NCBI GenBank assembly: GCA_035493595.1
Contig: DATJHZ010000549.1
Span: 1 to 7,188 of the forward strand
Source: DATCRE01 sp035493595
Lineage (GTDB): Bacteria > Bacteroidota > Bacteroidia > Cytophagales > Cyclobacteriaceae
Reading direction: 5' to 3'
Length of the DNA: 7,188 nucleotides
Part shown: piece after piece, positions 1-5,373 of the stretch
Position numbering within the stretch: the stretch's first letter is position 1
Layout of the letters: each line of letters opens with the position of its first letter
The notes under the pieces: model-generated
The model's database searches: none
Told to the model about the DNA's origin: nothing
Seen by the model: only the letters and a program-made list of their open reading frames with translations
Made by a program: the position numbers and the translations under genes

Positions 1-106
1 GACTTCATAGAACAAGTGTAATTGTGTTATTTATGTTTGCTAAACAATATGCGCTATTAAAATTAAGTTAATTTCATTTAAGAAACAGATTCATTTATAG
101 TGTTTG

Positions 107-991
107 CTACAAGCTCTTCCACAAATACAACGTAGCATAAGCTTCCCATCCTTTATATTTTTTAAATTGACGTCTTACCTGATCAAGCGTTGGTTTTGCT
201 TTAAGTTTCTTTAAGTTTTTAATGGCATTATGAACACCCGCATCTTCCAGTGGAAAAGCATCAGGATAACGAAAGGTTTTCATTAAAGCATAATTGGCTG
301 TCCAGTTGCCAACACCTTTTATTTTCATAAGCATTTCTTTTGCTTCTGTAAGAGGCAAGCCCGCCAGTTTTTGTTTGGAGATCTCGCCATTAACAAATGC
401 CTGGGCAATTAATGCTGTGTACTTACTTTTCTGTCGTGAGAATTGAAGTGGTAACAGATGTTCATCGGTGAGGTGTGATACTACTTCCGGTTGCGGAAAC
501 AGATAATAGGGTTGGTTTTTAAAAGTTATTTTTTCACCGAACGTTTCAACAAAGCGTTGCTTTAATGTATAAGCAAACTGCAAATTAATTTGTTGTCCCA
601 GCACAGCCCATACAAGCGACTCGAACAAATCTGGCTGCCCGATAATTCTATAACCATGAAATTTTTGTACGAGATCTTTCAACAATGAATCCTTACGAGC
701 CAATGTATAAAAAGGTTTAAGATCGGTTATTAAATCAAACCATTCTTCAATGAATAGTTGCAGTTCAGCTTTTTCAGCCTTTGTTATTGAGCCATTTAAA
801 ATATCTACTTGCAATGATTGATCACCGGCCCAAAACATTTCAAATAAAATATCTTTGCCATTGATGCGTACCAGCTTAATAACTTTATTGTCCGCACATT
901 GATGGAGCAACTCTTTAGGCGAACGCAACAAAAATTCAAAGCATCGGTCAAAGCTAAATTCCTTGGGCGTTGGTATTTTAAACGTAAGCAT
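107..991 (-). CDS. alkA: DNA-3-methyladenine glycosylase II (AlkA family)
   Basis: Base-excision repair enzyme that removes alkylated purines such as 3-methyladenine from DNA. Numbering residues from the upstream in-frame ATG (1022-1024), the helix-hairpin-helix is at about 231-245 with the GVG hairpin at 237-239 and W241. The catalytic aspartate is D261 in the segment FPLEDAG, which aligns with LPDD (D238) of E. coli AlkA. The LGQQINLQFAY segment (142-152) and the aromatic C-terminus (GWEAYATLYLW) closely resemble Bacillus subtilis AlkA as I remember it, and the length (about 294-305 aa) fits. I start at the ATG of 989-991 (residue 12), because the family similarity begins at LTFKIPTP and the 11 residues before it look like leader. 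The upstream ATG remains possible and would extend the gene to 1024. The gene lies 82 bases after the PagL-like gene, with a terminator-like hairpin between them, so it may have its own promoter, but I found no convincing one. Family call is secure; start is uncertain. Confidence 0.93.
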   Translation of the reverse strand: MLTFKIPTPKEFSFDRCFEFLLRSPKELLHQCADNKVIKLVRINGKDILFEMFWAGDQSLQVDILNGSITKAEKAELQLFIEEWFDLITDLKPFYTLARKDSLLKDLVQKFHGYRIIGQPDLFESLVWAVLGQQINLQFAYTLKQRFVETFGEKITFKNQPYYLFPQPEVVSHLTDEHLLPLQFSRQKSKYTALIAQAFVNGEISKQKLAGLPLTEAKEMLMKIKGVGNWTANYALMKTFRYPDAFPLEDAGVHNAIKNLKKLKAKPTLDQVRRQFKKYKGWEAYATLYLWKSL

Positions 992-1045
992 GTACAATAC
1001 TATTAAATTGGATGGAAGAAACATCCATCAAAAAAATAAAGTTAT

Positions 1046-1080
1046 AAAAAGCAAGTTTCAGGTTGACCTCAAACTACTTG
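1046..1080 (-). terminator. Possible Rho-independent terminator after the PagL-like gene
   Basis: On the minus strand, CAAG and TTT-G-AGG pair with CCT-G-AAA and CTTG around a TCAA loop. One mismatch and a three-base bulge interrupt the stem, and a TTTTTAT run follows. The TAG stop codon of the PagL-like gene is the bulge itself. The stem is only moderately strong. If it works, alkA needs its own promoter downstream of it. Confidence 0.42.
1051..1067 (+). promoter_or_regulatory. Putative operator, copy 3 of the shared repair-gene element (upstream of alkA)
   Basis: Reads GCAAGTTTCAGGTTGAC and fits GCAAG-WWW-C-M-GGTTGA-M, the element also found upstream of the oxygenase and AraC-methyltransferase genes. 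Here it points away from alkA and is followed by no -7 box, so it cannot be the same kind of promoter and could act only as a protein-binding site. It also forms one arm of the hairpin just after the PagL-like gene, which is a competing explanation. Function is inferred. Confidence 0.4.
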
Positions 1081-2195
1081 TGAGCACGCGTATTAAAAAT
1101 ATAGGCCGTTGAAAGTGTAATGTAATCAGAAACGTTACCATGTGCCTTTAAAGAAACGCCCAGGTATAATGGTCCCTTAACTTTATATTCAATAAAATAG
1201 CGTTGATATAATTTCCTTGCTACATCAGGATTAACTTTCGTTACGTAATACGCTAATTGCTGACCAAGCAATAACTTTCCAAATGTGATGTAGTGCTGTA
1301 AACTTACTGAAGCAATACCTGCTCTATAATCTTTGCCGGTTCGTTCTTCCTGTAGATGAGCAATGCCATCATAATATGCTTCACCGCCAACACCGAGTGA
1401 GCTTATTTTACCTAACGGTTTAATAAGTCCAACATTAATTCCTGTTACCAATCTTTTCGCTTCCGGGAATTTGCCTTTGGCGTCCTCTGTATTTCTTCCA
1501 CCAAAAACATGGGTTATAATTTTCCATGACTTATCGTCAAACTCAATACGTTCGCGTTTCTTTAAATCATCGTGCTGAAATGCATAGGTTACTCCCATAC
1601 CTACCATTGGAAAATTCATTCCCCAGTTTGGCCAGCGGGTACCTCCGTTAGAAATGTGATTGAACTGTGCCGCAAAAGTGAGATGCGTTGCGGGAGCAAT
1701 TCTATATTTCAAACTCGTGCCTACTGACAAAATAAAGCTTAAGGGCTTGCTGTAAAATAAATTATTCGAGTCATACTTCACATCATAAACCTTGTTGAGA
1801 TACGCAAAGCCCGCACCTCCGCGTATGGTAAACTTAACATTGGGAGAGAGAACAAGATAAGGTTCAGTATACACAGAAAACGAAACAGCCTTTCCCAGCT
1901 TAGCTGGATTTCCAAAATTGATATAGCTTAGAGACACACCGGTTTGAGAATAGCAGTTGGAATAATCCCATGAGCGTTTTGTATTCTTCAGAACGCTTAA
2001 ATCAACTTGCACAAGCCATGGATTATCCTTAACCAAAAGCTGGGCTTTCTCATTGTTGTTAACAATTGTTCCCGTTTGAAATTTGGGTTCAATCATGAAA
2101 ATGCGTTCGGAATCAGAATGCACTACCTGTTGTGCAATGACTGATTGAGCTTGTAATAAAATAGCAAAACAAAAAATAATACTGTTAATCCGCAT
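1074..2195 (-). CDS. Outer-membrane PagL-like protein, acyloxyacyl hydrolase family
   Basis: A 373-residue exported protein. Residues 1-21 form a signal peptide ending VIA before QQ. The body alternates polar and aromatic residues in short stretches, as in a beta-barrel, and ends YIFNTRAHK. Residues 180-194 match the signature of PagL lipid A 3-O-deacylase: H180 and S182 in HISNGG, followed by PNWG. PagL of Pseudomonas (from memory His126, Ser128, Glu140) has its acidic residue 14 positions after the histidine; here that position is N194, so the catalytic acid is missing at its usual place. The protein is about twice the length of PagL, with a second barrel-like part (about 220-373). Likely in the outer membrane; lipid A deacylation is possible but not shown by the residues. 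A promoter candidate lies at 2262-2291. Family call is good; activity is uncertain. Confidence 0.8.
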   Translation of the reverse strand: MRINSIIFCFAILLQAQSVIAQQVVHSDSERIFMIEPKFQTGTIVNNNEKAQLLVKDNPWLVQVDLSVLKNTKRSWDYSNCYSQTGVSLSYINFGNPAKLGKAVSFSVYTEPYLVLSPNVKFTIRGGAGFAYLNKVYDVKYDSNNLFYSKPLSFILSVGTSLKYRIAPATHLTFAAQFNHISNGGTRWPNWGMNFPMVGMGVTYAFQHDDLKKRERIEFDDKSWKIITHVFGGRNTEDAKGKFPEAKRLVTGINVGLIKPLGKISSLGVGGEAYYDGIAHLQEERTGKDYRAGIASVSLQHYITFGKLLLGQQLAYYVTKVNPDVARKLYQRYFIEYKVKGPLYLGVSLKAHGNVSDYITLSTAYIFNTRAHK

Positions 2196-2261
2196 TGTAC
2201 AACACTTAAAGAAATCAGTTCTATTAAATTCAAGCTCCCTAATTTTAAGTTAAGCAAAAAA

Positions 2262-2291
2262 CAAAGACAAAGGTTCATTCTGTGTTTACAA
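2262..2291 (-). promoter_or_regulatory. Candidate Bacteroidota promoter for the PagL-like gene
   Basis: On the minus strand, TTG (2289-2291) is followed after 19 bases by TGTCTTTG (2262-2269), one mismatch from TAnnTTTG. The spacing suits a Bacteroidota housekeeping sigma promoter. Transcription would begin near 2256 and leave a leader of about 60 bases before the ATG at 2195. Confidence 0.4.
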
Positions 2292-2311
2292 TTATGTTAA
2301 AGATTTGTATT

Positions 2312-2402
2312 GAACCACTAAGTCACCAAGTCTCAAAGATTCACGAAGGACTTTCTTATACCTTCTTTGTGGCTCTTTGTGCTCTCCGTGTCTTCGTGGT
2401 TC
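2312..2402. repeat. 91-base imperfect inverted repeat (dispersed hairpin element)
   Basis: The ends GAACCAC (2312-2318) and GTGGTTC (2396-2402) pair perfectly. The two arms (2312-2350 and 2361-2402) stay largely complementary around a loop of about ten bases. Each arm is built from short CAC-nAAG type units repeating roughly every ten bases. Sequences of this AACCACnAAGnCAC type recur in spacers of many Bacteroidota and some other genomes, as I recall. It has no U-tract, so it is not a classical terminator, and it carries no open frame. It sits between two divergent promoter candidates, ending 13 bases before the operator copy at 2416. Dispersal in this genome cannot be seen from one copy. 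Confidence 0.7.
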
Positions 2403-2415
2403 TAAAAACACTTTA

Positions 2416-2432
2416 GCAAGATTCCGGTTGAA
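2416..2432 (+). promoter_or_regulatory. Putative operator, copy 1 of the shared repair-gene element (upstream of oxygenase)
   Basis: Reads GCAAGATTCCGGTTGAA. It matches copy 2 (3399-3415) and copy 3 (1051-1067) under GCAAG-WWW-C-M-GGTTGA-M. Its TTG doubles as the candidate -33 element of the oxygenase promoter, a suitable place for an activator of the Ada/AraC type. The GCAA core recalls half of the E. coli Ada box (AAT-N6-GCAA, from memory), and AAC rather than AAT lies six bases upstream. Function is inferred. Confidence 0.55.
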
Positions 2433-2458
2433 CCTGACATTCCCTGCCTTGATCTTTG
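2428..2458 (+). promoter_or_regulatory. Candidate promoter for the oxygenase and Ada zinc-domain genes
   Basis: TTG (2428-2430) is separated by 20 bases from GATCTTTG (2451-2458), one mismatch from the Bacteroidota TAnnTTTG box. Transcription would start about 2463-2466, leaving a leader of only a few bases before the ATG at 2471. The layout is nearly identical at 3411-3441. Confidence 0.5.
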
Positions 2459-2470
2459 TAATAAAAAGAA

Positions 2471-3166
2471 ATGAAAACAGAAACTATCGAATGGCAGAGC
2501 ATTTATCACTCACTTGATGAGAGGGGCTATGCCATTATACCAGATTTTCTATCAAAAGAAATTTGCCTGAAACTGGCACAAGATTACAGTGAGCCTTCTT
2601 TATATCGAAGTACGATTAACATGAAGCGCTATCGCTTTGGAGAAGGTGAGTATAAATATTTCAACTATCCGTTGCCTCCACAAATACAGTTGCTGCGAGA
2701 AGAACTCTATAGTCCATTATCAATTATTGCTAATCAGTGGAATGAGAAACTTTCACTAACGGAAAAATATCCTGATAAGCACGCTTTGCTTATTGAACAA
2801 TGCAAGCTTAAAAATCAAAATCGTCCAACGCCATTAATATTGCAATATCACACAGGAGGTTTCAATACACTTCACCAGGATTTATATGGTGATGTCTATT
2901 TTCCTTTTCAGGTTGTGTTTGCGTTAAGTCAACATGGTAAAGATTATGAGGGTGGAGAGTTTGTTCTCATTGAGCAAATACCGCGTGCACAATCTCGTGC
3001 CGAAGTGATTAATCTGAATCAGGGTGATGCACTAATCTTCACCACTAACTTCAGACCTGTAAAGGGTACAAGAGGCTATTATCGCGCAACAATGAAACAT
3101 GGCATTAGCAAATTAAAAAGCGGAACTCGCTATGCTTTAGGAATTATTTTCCATGATGCCGCATGA
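2471..3166 (+). CDS. 2-oxoglutarate/Fe(II)-dependent oxygenase, COG3826 / Oxygenase-NA (PF09859) type
   Basis: A 231-residue cytosolic oxygenase with no signal peptide. The iron-binding facial triad is visible: H135 and D137 in TLHQDLYGD, and H210 in MKHGIS. R220 in TRYALG is placed to bind the 2-oxoglutarate carboxylate, and a DYEGGEF strand (158-164) lies between, all usual for double-stranded beta-helix dioxygenases. The whole length resembles the family that Pfam, as I recall, names Oxygenase-NA, predicted to demethylate damaged DNA bases oxidatively. The context agrees: the gene overlaps an Ada-type zinc-domain gene by ATGA and precedes an AraC-methyltransferase gene, the place of alkB beside ada in E. 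coli. It is not closely related to AlkB in sequence, so the substrate is inferred. The first ATG is used because it lies 12 bases after the -7 candidate. Confidence 0.88.
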   Translation: MKTETIEWQSIYHSLDERGYAIIPDFLSKEICLKLAQDYSEPSLYRSTINMKRYRFGEGEYKYFNYPLPPQIQLLREELYSPLSIIANQWNEKLSLTEKYPDKHALLIEQCKLKNQNRPTPLILQYHTGGFNTLHQDLYGDVYFPFQVVFALSQHGKDYEGGEFVLIEQIPRAQSRAEVINLNQGDALIFTTNFRPVKGTRGYYRATMKHGISKLKSGTRYALGIIFHDAA

Positions 3167-3414
3167 TGTATCATTCTACCATACAACCGCACGAACTTCG
3201 AAAGCTAATTCGATCTGGCCATTTAAAGTTTGCCGGCAACGCAGCATTAAAGATTTATGGACGACTCGATTGTTCATCTGGAAAAAGAATGAAACGCGCC
3301 AATCGCGTATTCTTTGATATGGAACAAAATGCCATCAGCAATGGGTTTCGTCCGTGTGGCCGTTGCATGCCTGATGATTACCGGCGCTGGAAAAGTGAGC
3401 AAGAAACAGGTTGA
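3163..3414 (+). CDS. Stand-alone Ada-type metal-binding domain protein
   Basis: An 83-residue protein consisting almost only of the Ada N-terminal zinc domain. GFRPCGRC (61-68) matches GFRPCKRC of E. coli Ada (Cys69 and Cys72), and the preceding NRVFF block aligns with NVSFY. One further cysteine, C37 in GRLDCSSGKRM, lies 28 residues before C65 and therefore corresponds best to Ada Cys42. No cysteine occupies the position of Cys38, the methyl-accepting nucleophile, so phosphotriester repair by the Ada mechanism is not expected. Only three cysteines remain; the fourth metal ligand, if any, is unknown. The ATG overlaps the oxygenase stop as ATGA, implying translational coupling. Its last codons and stop lie inside operator copy 2. 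Possible roles are DNA binding or a partner of the downstream AraC-methyltransferase protein, both inferred. Confidence 0.82.
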   Translation: MMYHSTIQPHELRKLIRSGHLKFAGNAALKIYGRLDCSSGKRMKRANRVFFDMEQNAISNGFRPCGRCMPDDYRRWKSEQETG

Positions 3415-3415
3415 A
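3399..3415 (+). promoter_or_regulatory. Putative operator, copy 2 of the shared repair-gene element (upstream of AraC-methyltransferase)
   Basis: Reads GCAAGAAACAGGTTGAA and overlaps the last codons and the TGA stop of the zinc-domain gene. It agrees with copies 1 and 3 under GCAAG-WWW-C-M-GGTTGA-M. Its TTG is the candidate -33 of the promoter at 3411-3441. A weaker inverted relative (minus strand, 3460 to 3445, 13 of 16 positions) lies between the promoter and the ATG at 3461. Confidence 0.55.
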
Positions 3416-3441
3416 ATAGCTTAGCCTCATATTGATATTTG
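3411..3441 (+). promoter_or_regulatory. Candidate promoter for the AraC-methyltransferase gene
   Basis: TTG (3411-3413), a 20-base spacer and GATATTTG (3434-3441) form the same layout as at 2428-2458. Both -7 boxes are preceded by T and followed by TA, and both carry G in place of the first T of TAnnTTTG. Transcription would begin near 3448, so the gene could be expressed separately from the two genes upstream. Confidence 0.48.
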
Positions 3442-3460
3442 TATACAACATTTAACTTGC

Positions 3461-4330
3461 ATGACCGTGAAAACAGAACAAAACGAAATTAACTATCAGC
3501 GCATTGAAGAAGCGATAAAATACCTGGAACAAAATTTCCAGCGCCAACCTGAGTTGAATGAAGTAGCCGAGCATGTACATGTAAGCGCTTTTCATTTTCA
3601 ACGATTGTTCACCGAGTGGGCGGGCATAAGTCCAAAAAGATTTCTTCAATACCTTACTGTAGGCTTCTTAAAAGACAAGCTTCAGCATTCTAAAAACCTG
3701 GAAGAAGTAGCCGATGCCGCAGGACTCTCAAGTCAATCGCGTGTATATGATTTATTCACAACGCTGGAAGCTGTGACGCCACAGGAATACAAATTAAAAG
3801 GTTCCGGCATTCGCATTGACTACGGATTTCATGATACCAATTTTGGTCAGTGTCTTATTGGTGTAACGGAGCGTGGTATCTGCTGGCTCTCCTTTCTTCA
3901 AACTGATGAAGACTCTGTTCATGCTTTGAATGCTATGAAGGAGCACTGGCATAATTCTATCTTTCATCAGAATCAGGAATTGACAAGTGTTTATATTCGT
4001 CAGGTTTTTCAACCCAATGCACAAGATAAAAGACTTCATGTGTTTGTGAAGGGAACTAACTTTCAGGTAAAGGTATGGGAAGCGTTGTTAAAAATTCCGG
4101 TAGGTGATGTTACAACGTATCAGCAAATTGCAAAGGCCATTCAAAATCCAAATGCGTTGCAAGCTGTAGGATCTGCTGTAGGATCAAATCATATTGCTTA
4201 TTTGATTCCCTGTCATCGTGTAATCAGAAAGGATGGCATCTTAGGTGAATATCGCTGGAGCTCATCCAGAAAGAAAAGTATCATCGGTTGGGAGATGGCC
4301 CATACCGATGATATTAATTTAAAAGTTTAA
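3461..4330 (+). CDS. ada: Ada-like AraC HTH - O6-methylguanine-DNA methyltransferase fusion
   Basis: A 289-residue bifunctional protein equivalent to E. coli Ada without its N-terminal zinc domain. Residues about 12-112 form an AraC-type double helix-turn-helix (AEHVHVSAFHFQRLF, then ADAAGLSSQSRVYDLF). Residues about 117-190 form the divergent methyltransferase N-terminal subdomain, and about 196-280 the catalytic domain. The methyl acceptor is C251 in IPCHRVI, followed by GEYRW at 262-266. N243 in GSNH matches the conserved active-site hinge asparagine. The position of the arginine finger (R128 of human MGMT, from memory) is Q234. The protein should transfer methyl groups from O6-methylguanine irreversibly to itself and bind DNA as a regulator. 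The missing zinc domain may be supplied by the gene at 3163. The stop codon overlaps that of the convergent gene. Symbol given by architecture; the regulatory role is inferred. Confidence 0.9.
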   Translation: MTVKTEQNEINYQRIEEAIKYLEQNFQRQPELNEVAEHVHVSAFHFQRLFTEWAGISPKRFLQYLTVGFLKDKLQHSKNLEEVADAAGLSSQSRVYDLFTTLEAVTPQEYKLKGSGIRIDYGFHDTNFGQCLIGVTERGICWLSFLQTDEDSVHALNAMKEHWHNSIFHQNQELTSVYIRQVFQPNAQDKRLHVFVKGTNFQVKVWEALLKIPVGDVTTYQQIAKAIQNPNALQAVGSAVGSNHIAYLIPCHRVIRKDGILGEYRWSSSRKKSIIGWEMAHTDDINLKV

Positions 4331-5370
4331 GGTATGTGAGAATCCAGGAATGATTCAGATTTATTGTTCCAGTTCTCGATAACCTTGTGGCCAGACTCAT
4401 TCATTTTATTATTAGCCGCATTGTACTTTGTTGAAGCTGCATTCATTTCGTTAACAGCGTTATTGTAAGTATCGATATTTTGTTGTGTGCGTTGCGCTGG
4501 TTTAATTTTATCAAACGTAACTTTAATTTTATCGAATTTATCTTTTGCCGTAAAGAATTCAATCATAACAGGTATTTTTGTTTCAGCCTTATCGGCATAA
4601 TAAGTTAATACCTGACGACATGCTGTTGATAAAGTCTCGTCGCCCTGATAGCGAACATTTTCTTTTAATTTTTCTATTCCGTCTTTTGAGTAGTTCAATA
4701 AACTGTTTCTGTTTTGTTCAATGCCATTAATATCACCTTTATCTAAGGCGTCCATTAAATAGCTATTCTGTTTATACGATTTAAAAAATATAAGATAAAT
4801 TTTATTGTAATACTCAAAAACATCGCCAGCAATACGCATCTTCTTGGCTAACTTACTCTCTTCGTTATCCTTGTTTACTTTTATATTATTGTCAGCAATA
4901 AATCTGTCATACTGTTCCAGTACCATATCATTTGCAACAGCTTGCTTGTCAAGTGCCAGATCTTTTGCAAGCATGTAGGCTTCCATGGCATCGTACGATT
5001 GCTCCTTAACCTCTTCCATGTCGACAAGCTTCGCGTAGTCTTGATTTACAATAATGTAATTTATGTTCATGGCCGAGATAATTGAATCTCGTAACGCTGT
5101 GCTCTTATTAAAGGGCGGCATTTTACTTATGGTGCGTTTTGAGTCAAGAATAGCCTGTGCCAAATCCTTTCTTCTCTTTTCAATTAGTTTGTCTCGCTTG
5201 CCATGTCCAATGGCTCTGGTATAATCCCATTTCTCCCTGGCAATTTTGCTATACTCCAATCCAATATAATTCAAGTATTCACCTGGTCTACTAAAATCTT
5301 GTGCGTATATCGCTACGCTTACCAGTTGTAAAATCAGGAAAGCAAAAATCTTCTTTTTGTAATGCATCAT
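4327..5370 (-). CDS. Secreted helical protein, resembles the LIC11966 surface-protein family
   Basis: A 347-residue exported protein. Residues 1-23 are a signal peptide (lysines at 5-7, hydrophobic core, cleavage likely after IYA before QDF). No lipobox cysteine is present; the single cysteine is C251, so it is probably a soluble periplasmic or exported protein. The rest is rich in charged residues, Asn and Lys, and predicted by eye to be mostly alpha-helical. Notable segments are WDYTRAIGHGKR (48-59) and DYAKLVDMEE through YMLAK (111-135). These remind me of proteins annotated as LIC11966-family surface proteins, a recollection I cannot verify. FDKIK occurs twice (279-283 and 286-290). The gene starts 3 bases after the protease stop codon, so the two are surely cotranscribed. 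I do not know its function; partner or substrate of the protease is a guess. ATG at 5365-5367 is an alternative start one codon later. Confidence 0.78.
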   Translation of the reverse strand: MMHYKKKIFAFLILQLVSVAIYAQDFSRPGEYLNYIGLEYSKIAREKWDYTRAIGHGKRDKLIEKRRKDLAQAILDSKRTISKMPPFNKSTALRDSIISAMNINYIIVNQDYAKLVDMEEVKEQSYDAMEAYMLAKDLALDKQAVANDMVLEQYDRFIADNNIKVNKDNEESKLAKKMRIAGDVFEYYNKIYLIFFKSYKQNSYLMDALDKGDINGIEQNRNSLLNYSKDGIEKLKENVRYQGDETLSTACRQVLTYYADKAETKIPVMIEFFTAKDKFDKIKVTFDKIKPAQRTQQNIDTYNNAVNEMNAASTKYNAANNKMNESGHKVIENWNNKSESFLDSHIP

Positions 5371-5373
5371 TCT

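Noticed and set aside
60..74. Perfect palindrome AAATTAAGTTAATTT downstream of alkA
   Set aside because: It is pure AT-rich sequence with a one-base centre, cannot form a hairpin loop and has no T-run; chance is likely.
34..109. Direct repeat TGTTTGCTA at 34-42 and 101-109
   Set aside because: Nine bases, one copy includes the alkA stop codon, and no element lies between; too short to interpret.
1009..1029. Small inverted repeat TGGATG/CATCCA around the upstream alkA ATG
   Set aside because: Six-base arms with two equally good pairings; too weak to call an operator, although it slightly favours the downstream start.
1037..1072. alkA promoter with TTG (1070-1072) and TAACTTTA (1037-1044) on the minus strand
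   Set aside because: The spacer of 25 bases is too long for the Bacteroidota promoter form and the -7 box lacks the final G.
2312..2402. Repeat units read as a small CRISPR array
   Set aside because: The units are about ten bases, imperfect and arranged as an inverted repeat without spacers.
3452..3649. Minus-strand open frame of 65 codons
   Set aside because: It lies opposite the AraC domain of the methyltransferase gene, matches no family and has no promoter-like signal.
3794..4039. Minus-strand open frame of 81 codons
   Set aside because: It is antisense to the conserved methyltransferase gene and its composition looks like a shadow.
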